Origin: Anaerolineae bacterium | GTDB lineage: Bacteria; Chloroflexota; Anaerolineae; Aggregatilineales; UBA2796 | Assembly: GCA_020851855.1 (NCBI GenBank) | Contig: JADZBY010000173.1 | Coordinates: 1 to 5,503 of the forward strand | DNA length: 5,503 bases | Direction: 5' to 3' | Part shown: positions 1 through 4,941 of the stretch, in pieces | Layout of the letters: each line of letters begins with the position of its first letter | How positions within the stretch are numbered: position 1 is the stretch's first letter | The notes under the pieces: generated by a model | The model's input: the letters and a program-made list of their open reading frames with translations, nothing else | Told to the model about the DNA's origin: nothing | The model's database searches: none | Position numbers and translations under genes: made by a program

Positions 1-64
1 CCCAGGCGACGAGCAGCGCGGTGAGGATCAGGCGCAGGGCGGAGTCGCTGACCACGTCAAACAA
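1..64 (-). CDS. Partial CDS, N-terminus of an unidentified, probably membrane or exported protein
   Basis: After the arginase stop, an open frame on the minus strand runs from a TTG at 64 (or an in-frame GTG at 55) off the left edge. From the TTG it reads roughly (M)FDVVSDSALRLILTALLVAW. A GAAGGG Shine-Dalgarno-like sequence lies six bases upstream of the TTG. The residues after the polar start (ALRLILTALLVAW) are hydrophobic, as in a transmembrane helix or signal peptide. Only about 21 codons are visible, so no family can be named. The short distance from the arginase stop (10 to 19 nt, depending on start) suggests the same transcript. The short open frame could be chance; the ribosome-binding site and hydrophobic pattern are the only support. 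Confidence 0.4.
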   Translation of the reverse strand, partial: MFDVVSDSALRLILTALLVAW

Positions 65-74
65 GGGTGTCCCT

Positions 75-1013
75 TCACAGGATGCGCTGGCCAAACAGGC
101 TGGCCGCCAGATCGACCGCCATGCGCGCCGTGCGGTTCTGCACGTCGAGGATGGGATTGATCTCCACGATGTCGAGCGAGCTAACCTGCCGCGTCGCCGC
201 CAGGATTTCCATGAGCAGGTGCGCTTCGCGGTACGTCAGCCCGCCGGAAACGGGCGTGCCGACGCCCGGCGCGATTTCCGGGTCGAGCGAGTCCATGTCC
301 AGGCTGACGTGCAGGCGGTCCACCGGGCCGAGGAAGGTCAGCGCGCGCCGCGTCACGTCCCCGATGCCGTGTTCGTCCACGTCGGTCATGGTGAAGATGC
401 CGATTCCACTCTGCACGAGGCGCGCCCGTTCGTGCAGGTCGAGGTCGCGCAGGCCGATCATGGCGATGCGGCCCGGCTGCAGGCGGCTGCGCGTCCCGAT
501 GGCCGTCAGTGCGCTTGGCCCTTGCCCCAGCAGCGCCGCCACCGGCATCCCGTGGATGTTGCCACTGGGCGATGTTTCGGGTACGTTGAAATCGGCGTGG
601 GCGTCGATCCACAACACGCCGATGTTCGCCCGCGCGCCCATCGCCGCCACCGTGCCGATGCTGATGCTGTGGTCGCCGCCCAGGAACACCGCCTGCTCGT
701 CCGGCCCGATGCAGTCCGCCGCTGCCTCGTAAATGGCCCCGCAGACATGCGCGACGGCCTCGAGATGATAGGCGTTGCCTTCACCCAGAGGCCGCGTCTC
801 GTGCTCGATGACTTCTTCCACGACGGGCACGCGGACGTTGCCGCAGTCGTGGATGGCGTAACCGAGCCGCCCCAGGCGTGGGCCAAGCCCGGCATAACGC
901 AGCGCGCTTGGTCCCATGTCGGTCCCGCGCCGGCTTTGGGCGAGGTCCACCGGCGCGCCCACGATGCGGACGACCCTGCGCGCCGTCTTGAGTTGCTCTG
1001 GATGATCGCTCAT
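75..1013 (-). CDS. rocF: Arginase (RocF type)
   Basis: This 312-aa enzyme hydrolyses L-arginine to L-ornithine and urea in the cytoplasm using a binuclear manganese centre. All ligand motifs of the ureohydrolase fold are present: GGDHS at 112-116 (H115), DAHAD at 137-141 (D137, H139, D141) and SLDMD at 237-241 (D239, D241). The arginase-specific stretch after DAHAD is also present, with N143, then SGNIHG at 150-155 (S150, H154), as is the C-terminal VEINPILD with E284. This separates it from agmatinase and formiminoglutamase. The C-terminus (LFGQRIL) closely resembles Bacillus-type RocF. Length is normal for the family (about 300 aa). The open frame extends upstream to about 1298, but that part overlaps the aminotransferase gene. 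The ATG at 1013 has an AAAGGGG ribosome-binding site and starts shortly before the arginase fold. It follows the aminotransferase by 26 nt, probably as the second gene of that operon. No catalytic residue is missing. Confidence 0.95.
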   Translation of the reverse strand: MSDHPEQLKTARRVVRIVGAPVDLAQSRRGTDMGPSALRYAGLGPRLGRLGYAIHDCGNVRVPVVEEVIEHETRPLGEGNAYHLEAVAHVCGAIYEAAADCIGPDEQAVFLGGDHSISIGTVAAMGARANIGVLWIDAHADFNVPETSPSGNIHGMPVAALLGQGPSALTAIGTRSRLQPGRIAMIGLRDLDLHERARLVQSGIGIFTMTDVDEHGIGDVTRRALTFLGPVDRLHVSLDMDSLDPEIAPGVGTPVSGGLTYREAHLLMEILAATRQVSSLDIVEINPILDVQNRTARMAVDLAASLFGQRIL

Positions 1014-1017
1014 TCGG

Positions 1018-1024
1018 CCCCTTT
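1018..1024 (-). promoter_or_regulatory. Ribosome-binding site of the arginase gene
   Basis: On the minus strand AAAGGGG lies four bases upstream of the ATG at 1013. It sits in the 26-nt gap after the aminotransferase stop and decides the start against the longer open frame. The spacing is slightly short but acceptable. Confidence 0.6.
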
Positions 1025-1039
1025 TTACCGGATCAGCCG

Positions 1040-2272
1040 TCAGCCTGCCGCCATCGCCGCGTCGGCGGGCAGCGTTTCGCCCAGAAGCTCGCCCAGGCGG
1101 CGAATGCCCTCGTGAATCTTGTCGGGCGGCATACACGAGAAGTTCAAGCGCATCGACTCCAGCCCGCGCCCATCCGGGTAAAACGCATCGCCCGGCACAA
1201 AGGCCACGTTGCGCTCCAGCGCGCGCGCCAGCAGGTCTTGCGTGTTCACGCCGGGCAGCGTGAGCAGGATGAACAGCCCGCCTTCCGGGTACGACCACGT
1301 GCCACGCGCGCCGACGTGCGCGCCCAGCGCTTCCATCATGGCGTCGCGGCGCTCGCGGTAGATGCTGACCAGGCGCGGGTAGTTGTTCTCAACCGTGCCG
1401 TTGCGCAATAGCTCGTTGGCGATGTACTGCGTCAGCGTCGAGCTGTGCAGGTCCGCGCCCTGTTTGGTGAGCACGAACATGCGCAGCGCTTCCGTCGGCG
1501 CAATCATCCAGCCCACGCGCAGGCCGGGAGCCATGACCTTCGAGAACGTGCCCAGGTGCACGACGCGGCCCTGCGCGTTCCAGTCCTTGCCGAGCATGGC
1601 CGCTTCGATCTCGAGGATGGCGGGCACATCCACGCCGGAGTACCGCAGGGCGCGGTATGGGTCATCTTCCACGATGACGAACTTGTGCCGGTGCGCCAGC
1701 GCGACCGCCTGCCGCCGCCGTGGCTCCGAGAGCGACACGCCGGACGGGTTCTGGAAGTTGGGCAGCAGGTAGAGCAGCTTGAAGGGCTGGCTCAGGTCGA
1801 TCCGGTCGATGATCATGCCGTCGTGGTCCATCGGCACGCCGACGAATTGCGGGCCGCACGGTCGCCACGCCTGGATGGCCCCGATGTAGGTCGGCTCTTC
1901 GATGACGATGCGGTCGTCGTGGTCGATCAGCGCCCGCCCGACGAAGTCGAGGCCTTGCTGGCTGCCGGTGGTGACGAGCACATTTTCCGCCGTGCAGGGC
2001 ACGCCGCGCTTCCGGTACGTCTCCGCGATGGCTTCGCGCAGGGGATAGTGGCCCTCGGTCGGGCCGTATTGCAGGGCGCGGTCGGCGCAGGTGGACAGAA
2101 TCTTGTTGCAGGCGTCGGTGATGGCATCCACGGGAAGCGTTTCCGTCGCGGGCAGGCCACCGGCGAACGAGATCACTTCGGGCCGGGCGGCGATCTTGAG
2201 CAGCTCGCGGATCACGGAAGCCTTGATATAGCGCGTGCGGCTGGCGAAGTGCGTGGTCCAGTCCGTGGGCAT
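1040..2272 (-). CDS. PLP-dependent aminotransferase, fold type I, LysN / 2-aminoadipate transaminase-like
   Basis: This 410-aa cytoplasmic enzyme should transfer an amino group between an amino acid and a 2-oxo acid through pyridoxal phosphate. Seen in order are: FAGGLPATETLP at 36-47, typical of the LysN/KAT-II/MocR-catalytic group; TTGSQQGLDF at 101-110 for cofactor phosphate binding; NPSG at 175-178; EDDPY at 202-206, where an Asp (D203) pairs with the pyridine nitrogen and Y206 with O3'; TFSKVMAPGLRVGW at 242-255 with the Schiff-base lysine K245 and phosphate-binding R252; and MRLNFS at 374-379 with substrate-carboxylate arginine R375. There is no N-terminal winged-helix domain, so it is a stand-alone enzyme and not a MocR/GntR regulator. 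The ATG at 2272 has a GGAGGA ribosome-binding site. Candidate substrates in the group are 2-aminoadipate, aromatic or branched-chain amino acids, and the sequence does not decide between them. Arginase follows after 26 nt, suggesting amino-acid catabolism, but a link with ornithine is only inference. Confidence 0.9.
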   Translation of the reverse strand: MPTDWTTHFASRTRYIKASVIRELLKIAARPEVISFAGGLPATETLPVDAITDACNKILSTCADRALQYGPTEGHYPLREAIAETYRKRGVPCTAENVLVTTGSQQGLDFVGRALIDHDDRIVIEEPTYIGAIQAWRPCGPQFVGVPMDHDGMIIDRIDLSQPFKLLYLLPNFQNPSGVSLSEPRRRQAVALAHRHKFVIVEDDPYRALRYSGVDVPAILEIEAAMLGKDWNAQGRVVHLGTFSKVMAPGLRVGWMIAPTEALRMFVLTKQGADLHSSTLTQYIANELLRNGTVENNYPRLVSIYRERRDAMMEALGAHVGARGTWSYPEGGLFILLTLPGVNTQDLLARALERNVAFVPGDAFYPDGRGLESMRLNFSCMPPDKIHEGIRRLGELLGETLPADAAMAAG

Positions 2273-2280
2273 AATAAGGG

Positions 2281-2286
2281 TCCTCC
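2281..2286 (-). promoter_or_regulatory. Strong ribosome-binding site of the aminotransferase gene
   Basis: GGAGGA on the minus strand lies eight bases before the ATG at 2272, a near-consensus Shine-Dalgarno at good spacing. It is the strongest ribosome-binding site in the window and fits a gene that begins its own transcript. Confidence 0.75.
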
Positions 2287-2300
2287 ACTATTGAAAAGAA

Positions 2301-2321
2301 ACACTACATCCCTCGTAGTGT
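2301..2321. repeat. Perfect inverted repeat upstream of the aminotransferase (operator or leader hairpin)
   Basis: ACACTAC (2301-2307) and GTAGTGT (2315-2321) are exact reverse complements, with 7-bp arms around a 7-nt spacer. The repeat starts 28 nt upstream of the aminotransferase ATG and abuts a second perfect inverted repeat. The position fits a regulator-binding site on DNA or a hairpin early in the mRNA leader. No regulator gene is visible in the window. Confidence 0.6.
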
Positions 2322-2325
2322 ACCA
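2317..2325 (-). promoter_or_regulatory. Possible extended -10 promoter element for the aminotransferase-arginase operon
   Basis: On the minus strand the bases read TGGTACACT, which fits an extended -10 (TGn followed by TATAAT-like TACACT). No good -35 hexamer lies 16-18 bp upstream. The nearest similar sequence, GTGACC, is 21 bp away. The element spans the junction of the two inverted repeats, so a protein bound there would block it. This is a weak call from pattern only. Confidence 0.25.
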
Positions 2326-2346
2326 CCTATCACGGGTGCAGGTGGT
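2322..2346. repeat. Second perfect inverted repeat abutting the first (candidate operator)
   Basis: ACCACCT (2322-2328) and AGGTGGT (2340-2346) are exact reverse complements, with 7-bp arms and an 11-nt spacer. The left arm begins on the base after the first inverted repeat ends, and the two centres are about 23 bp apart. With outer bases included, the half-sites read TGTACCACCT and TGTGACCACCT, so the similarity extends slightly beyond the perfect arms. A dimeric repressor or activator site is the likeliest reading. Confidence 0.55.
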
Positions 2347-2372
2347 CACATGCGCCGGGAAGAATGTCACAT
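2345..2372. repeat. Direct repeat GTCACAT, two copies 21 bp apart
   Basis: GTCACAT occurs at 2345-2351 and again at 2366-2372. The 21-bp spacing is two helical turns and puts both copies on the same face of the DNA. The first copy overlaps the end of the second inverted repeat. These could be activator half-sites upstream of the aminotransferase promoter, but a 7-bp repeat can also arise by chance. Confidence 0.3.
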
Positions 2373-2446
2373 ATCGGGAGCGCCTTCGCCGGATCGCCAT
2401 GCCCGGACGTGATAGATTCCCAGAGGGTATGCAGACCCACACCGTT

Positions 2447-2482
2447 CCCCCTCTCTACGAGGTACTCTGCGCGGAGAGGGGG
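2447..2482. repeat. Intergenic palindromic repeat element with 9-bp perfect arms
   Basis: CCCCCTCTC (2447-2455) and GAGAGGGGG (2474-2482) pair perfectly around an 18-nt loop. The right arm continues into GCCAGGGGTGAGG. This layout, CCCTCTC...GAGAGGGGGCC followed by a G-rich GGTGAGG tail, resembles dispersed intergenic palindromes I recall from Chloroflexota and other GC-rich genomes; that likeness is from memory. No T-tract follows the hairpin on either strand, so it does not look like an intrinsic terminator. No coding function is supported. Confidence 0.55.
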
Positions 2483-2534
2483 CCAGGGGTGAGGCTCAAA
2501 ATTCCTAACAGCTTCTAGACAATGATGCGAAGCG

Positions 2535-2607
2535 CCGGGCTGAGCCTACAAAGCCCTGACGGGCTGGAATACGCCTATAGCCCGTAGGGCTTCGTATTTC
2601 AGCCCCG
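2535..2607. repeat. Compound imperfect palindrome of alternating GGGCT/AGCCC modules
   Basis: The core arms are 2551-2565 (AAGCCCTGACGGGCT) and 2579-2592 (AGCCCGTAGGGCTT). They pair throughout apart from one bulged G at 2558, with a 13-nt loop. Weaker pairing continues outwards, CCGGGCTGA (2535-2543) against TCAGCCCCG (2599-2607). GGGCT and AGCCC alternate at 2537, 2552, 2561, 2579, 2587 and 2601. A competing pairing, 2561-2573 with 2593-2605 (12 of 13 positions), excludes the core hairpin. It lies directly downstream of the oxidoreductase stop, so it may protect the 3' end or weaken transcription, but no U-tract follows. It resembles a REP-like or miniature inverted-repeat element. Confidence 0.6.
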
Positions 2608-2616
2608 TGTTTCAGC
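2593..2616. repeat. Short imperfect tandem repeat, period 13
   Basis: CGTATTTCAGC (2593-2603) is followed by CGTGTTTCAGC (2606-2616), identical at 10 of 11 positions with a period of 13 nt. It forms the right flank of the compound palindrome. The second copy can also form a small hairpin with CCCCG (2603-2607) and CGGGG (2618-2622). It looks like local duplication within the repeat element. Confidence 0.4.
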
Positions 2617-2631
2617 GCGGGGCGCGCCTGC

Positions 2632-3570
2632 TTACCTCAGCTGCGGCAATACGCGCGCCGCCATCGCTTCCAGCCCGTCGAGATCATCCAGGTCGAGCCA
2701 CTGGAGCATGATCCGGTGCAGCCCGGCCTCGTGAAATTCGCCCAGTTGTTGCACGACCATATCGGGCGTGCCGAAGACGATGCCCCGCGTGCGCGGATCG
2801 AACTCGCCGCCGTGCGAGCGCGCCCGCCGCAGGCCGAGTTTGCGCTCGACCTCGGCTTCGTCGCGCCCGAATGCGCAGCCGGTCATCATCGAGCGCTTCA
2901 CCTCGGACGGCCCACGGCCCGCTTTTTCCAGCAATCCGTCCAGCACGCCGTTCAACTCCCGGACTTTCTCCGGCGGCGAGAACACGGCGTTCCATTCCTG
3001 GGCATAGTTGACCACCAGCGGCAGTGTGCGCTGTGGCCCGGAGCCGCCGATCAGGATGGGCGGGCCGCCGGGGCGCACCGGGCGCGGCAAGAGCACCGCG
3101 TCGCGCGTCTGATAGTAGCGGCCTTCGAAGGTGAGCGGCTCGTCGCGCTGCAACAGGCGGCTGATGATGTGCAAGCCCTCTTCGAAGCGGGCAAAGCGGC
3201 CCGGAATATCGAGCAAATCCCAGCCGTAATTCGTGTGCTCGCGCGCCTGCCAGCCTGCGCCCAGGCCGAGCGTCAAACGCCCGCCGGACAGGTCGTCCAC
3301 CGCCGCCGCCATGCGCGCCGTCATCGTCGGCTGGCGGAAGGATACCGGCGTCACCAGCGGCCCGAAGGCGATGCGCGACGTGTTCGCCGCCAGCCATGTC
3401 AGCGACACCCACAGTTCCAGCGAATCGAGATCGGGCGGGTCCTGGTTGGTGTAGTGGTCAGAGCGAAACAGGCCCGCAAAACCGGCGTCTTCAACCAGCC
3501 GGACGATGTTCTGCCAGCGCGGCCAGTTCAGCCCGTTCTGGCCCTCGATCTGGATGGCGACTTCAATCAT
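2632..3570 (-). CDS. LLM-class (luciferase-like) flavin-dependent oxidoreductase, probably F420- or FMN-dependent
   Basis: This 312-aa protein has the bacterial luciferase-like TIM-barrel fold and should act in the cytoplasm with a reduced flavin or deazaflavin. Seen: an N-terminal strand VAIQIEG, then AGFAGLFRSDHY at 29-40; RIAFGPLVTPVSFRQPTMTA at 66-85; DDLSGGRLTLGLGAGWQARE at 92-111, the cofactor-region signature of the family; PRPVRPGGPPILIGGSGP at 162-179; and EAGLHRIMLQW near the C-terminus. Length is typical. The substrate cannot be read from sequence, and F420 versus FMN use is undecided. An upstream GTG at 3591 would add seven residues and overlap the ATPase gene, but nothing resembling a ribosome-binding site precedes it. 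The ATG at 3570 begins directly at the first barrel strand, has GAAGGGGGA about ten bases upstream and starts four bases after the ATPase stop. Translational coupling to the ATPase gene is likely. Confidence 0.88.
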   Translation of the reverse strand: MIEVAIQIEGQNGLNWPRWQNIVRLVEDAGFAGLFRSDHYTNQDPPDLDSLELWVSLTWLAANTSRIAFGPLVTPVSFRQPTMTARMAAAVDDLSGGRLTLGLGAGWQAREHTNYGWDLLDIPGRFARFEEGLHIISRLLQRDEPLTFEGRYYQTRDAVLLPRPVRPGGPPILIGGSGPQRTLPLVVNYAQEWNAVFSPPEKVRELNGVLDGLLEKAGRGPSEVKRSMMTGCAFGRDEAEVERKLGLRRARSHGGEFDPRTRGIVFGTPDMVVQQLGEFHEAGLHRIMLQWLDLDDLDGLEAMAARVLPQLR

Positions 3571-3574
3571 GTGG

Positions 3575-4516
3575 TCACGTTCCCCCTTCACGCTCGCGGT
3601 CCGGGCCGGATTCTACCCATTCCAGCGGCGCATAGGGAGAGCGCCCGATTTCCTGCCTGGCGCGCCGCACCTGGGCCAATGCGCCCTCGAAGTCGCCCAT
3701 GTCCACACGCGGCGATTCGCGCTCGGCGGCGCTCGCGGCGGCCAAGATGACCGTGTTGAGCACGTCGCCGCCAGACAGCCCGGCGCTCTTTGCGGCAAGC
3801 GTCGCCGCCTCGACGCCCGGACCGAGCGGCATCTGCGCGGGCAGGTGATAGCGCCACAGCCGGACCAGCGCCGCCTCGTCGGGCAGGCCGAAGTACACAT
3901 GGGCCAGGATACGCCGCACAAAGGCCGCGTCGTAGTTCGAGGCGAGGTTGGTGGCGAAGAGCACGACGCCTTCGAAGTTGTCCAGTTGCAGGAGCAGCGT
4001 ACTGCGCGAGACGTTCACGCCGTAATCCGCCGCCTGGGTGATATTCGTCACGCGGCGGCTGAGCACCGAATCGGCCTCGTCAAAGAAGAGCACCGCGCCG
4101 GATGTTTTCGCCGCGTCGAAGGCCGCGACGATGTTCTTGGGCGTGTCGCCAACGAAGCGCGACTCGATCTGGGCGTAGTCGATGCGGATGACGGGGCGGT
4201 CCAGGTGCTGCGCGATGCCTTCCGCCGCGAAGCTCTTGCCCGTGCCGGGTGGGCCGTACAGGTTGATGGCCACGCTGCGCCCTTCGGGGTGCACGGTTTC
4301 CAGGCCCCAGTCGCGGTACAGCCGGTTGTGGTACTTGATCTTGGCCAGCGCCGTGCGCAGTTGCCGCTCCGTCTCTGCGCCGACCACCAGATCGGCCAGA
4401 CGGCGGCGCGGCGGCTCCGGATGGAAGAGCGTCAGCCGCTCGCCCAGGTTCTCGGCGGGCTGATCGCTCTCGTTCTTACTCCGCGCGTCGGACAACCAGT
4501 CGATAGGTGGGCACAT
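3575..4516 (-). CDS. AAA+ family ATPase, single AAA domain
   Basis: This 313-aa protein carries one classical AAA module and should form a ring-shaped ATPase that remodels, unfolds or extracts a protein partner. Seen: a charged N-terminal region (1-40); a domain start at LADLVVGAETERQL (40-53); Walker A GPPGTGKS at 88-95; pore-loop-1-like SRFVG at 119-123, with the aromatic F121 used for substrate gripping; Walker B VLFFDEAD at 142-149 (D146, E147); sensor 1 in FATN (N190); paired arginines R201-R202 at the arginine-finger position; and GLSGGDVLN at 246-254 in the C-terminal lid. No protease, nuclease or membrane segment is present. The pattern resembles the Vps4/p97/SpoVK type of AAA protein. 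The ATG at 4516 overlaps the preceding gene by 41 nt; an in-frame TTG at 4495 is a possible alternative start. The upstream membrane protein is the obvious candidate partner, by inference from context. Confidence 0.9.
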   Translation of the reverse strand: MCPPIDWLSDARSKNESDQPAENLGERLTLFHPEPPRRRLADLVVGAETERQLRTALAKIKYHNRLYRDWGLETVHPEGRSVAINLYGPPGTGKSFAAEGIAQHLDRPVIRIDYAQIESRFVGDTPKNIVAAFDAAKTSGAVLFFDEADSVLSRRVTNITQAADYGVNVSRSTLLLQLDNFEGVVLFATNLASNYDAAFVRRILAHVYFGLPDEAALVRLWRYHLPAQMPLGPGVEAATLAAKSAGLSGGDVLNTVILAAASAAERESPRVDMGDFEGALAQVRRARQEIGRSPYAPLEWVESGPDREREGGT

Positions 4517-4889
4517 GCTTCTCTTGCACCTTCATCGCACCGACGGAAAGCTCGTATTGGAGCAACTCGCCCCGGTCCAGTTTGTCGCGAATATCGGCGG
4601 GCAGGTCGTCGCGCCGCACCTGCCGCACCTCTTCGACCTGTTCCTGCGCGTCGCTGGTCCGGCTGCGGAACAGGGCGCGCATCGTGGCCAGATACACGCG
4701 CTGGCCGTTGACCATGGCCCGGTCGAGCACGACGAGCGCGGTCTGGGCGGCATACGCGAGCCTGCCCAGGCGCTCTGCGGCGCGCTCCAGGATATCCGCC
4801 AGCCAGTTCTGGATGGCGGCCCAGAACAGCAGCGCCCCGACAAATAGCAGTCCCACACCGACCAGCGGCAGCAATGACCCTGGAAACAT
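4476..4889 (-). CDS. Small membrane-anchored protein of unknown function, AAA-ATPase neighbour
   Basis: I do not recognise a family. The 137-aa product starts with one clear transmembrane helix (about residues 4-28, LLPLVGVGLLFVGALLFWAAI). A helical, partly hydrophobic stretch follows (30-75), then a charged linker (77-95, acidic and arginine-rich). The soluble C-terminal part (95-137) has LPADIRDKLDR at 96-106 and short beta-like segments (YELSV, TYRLVV). A cytoplasmic tail next to an AAA ATPase suggests a membrane tether, adaptor or substrate, by inference. The ATG at 4889 is the first start after an in-frame TAA; GAGGGAG lies about 12 nt upstream, a rather long spacing. Its last 41 nt overlap the ATPase gene, pointing to coupled translation. 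The tail resembles that of the 171-aa protein encoded upstream. Confidence 0.75.
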   Translation of the reverse strand: MFPGSLLPLVGVGLLFVGALLFWAAIQNWLADILERAAERLGRLAYAAQTALVVLDRAMVNGQRVYLATMRALFRSRTSDAQEQVEEVRQVRRDDLPADIRDKLDRGELLQYELSVGAMKVQEKHVPTYRLVVRRAE

Positions 4890-4941
4890 GCGGCGGCGTC
4901 GCTCCCTCTCTTAACTCAACCGGTTGTGTGTGATCCCCGGC

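Noticed and set aside
21..1115. Long plus-strand open frame opposite arginase
   Set aside because: It lies antisense to a confidently identified arginase, has an arginine/histidine/proline-rich composition and no recognisable motif. It is the usual shadow of GC-rich codon bias.
1014..1298. N-terminal extension of the arginase open frame
   Set aside because: The extra 95 codons overlap the aminotransferase gene in another frame and are arginine/alanine-rich with no arginase similarity. A ribosome-binding site supports the ATG at 1013.
2212..2442. 76-codon minus-strand open frame across the aminotransferase start
   Set aside because: It spans the promoter-like dyads and the strong ribosome-binding site of the aminotransferase, and its product is basic with no recognisable pattern.
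2447..2482. Intrinsic terminator for the oxidoreductase transcript
   Set aside because: The stem is strong, but no T-tract follows it on either strand and it is about 150 nt beyond the stop. A dispersed palindromic repeat is the better reading.
1445..2518. 357-codon plus-strand open frame crossing the aminotransferase gene and its upstream region
   Set aside because: It is antisense to the aminotransferase, low in hydrophobic core residues and without a domain. It runs through the inverted repeats and the palindrome arm.
3571..3591. GTG start at 3591 for the LLM oxidoreductase
   Set aside because: It adds seven residues with charged character, lacks a ribosome-binding site and would overlap the ATPase gene. 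The ATG at 3570 begins at the first barrel strand with GAAGGGGGA upstream.
3506..4711. 401-codon plus-strand open frame opposite the AAA ATPase
   Set aside because: The opposite strand carries every AAA motif in one frame. The antisense product is arginine/histidine/alanine-rich with no domain, so it is a composition artefact.
4917..4926. CAACCGGTTG, a 10-bp perfect palindrome between the two small-protein genes
   Set aside because: It is short and isolated and lies inside an apparent operon with no promoter-like sequence beside it. One such palindrome is expected by chance in a few kilobases of GC-rich DNA on both strands.
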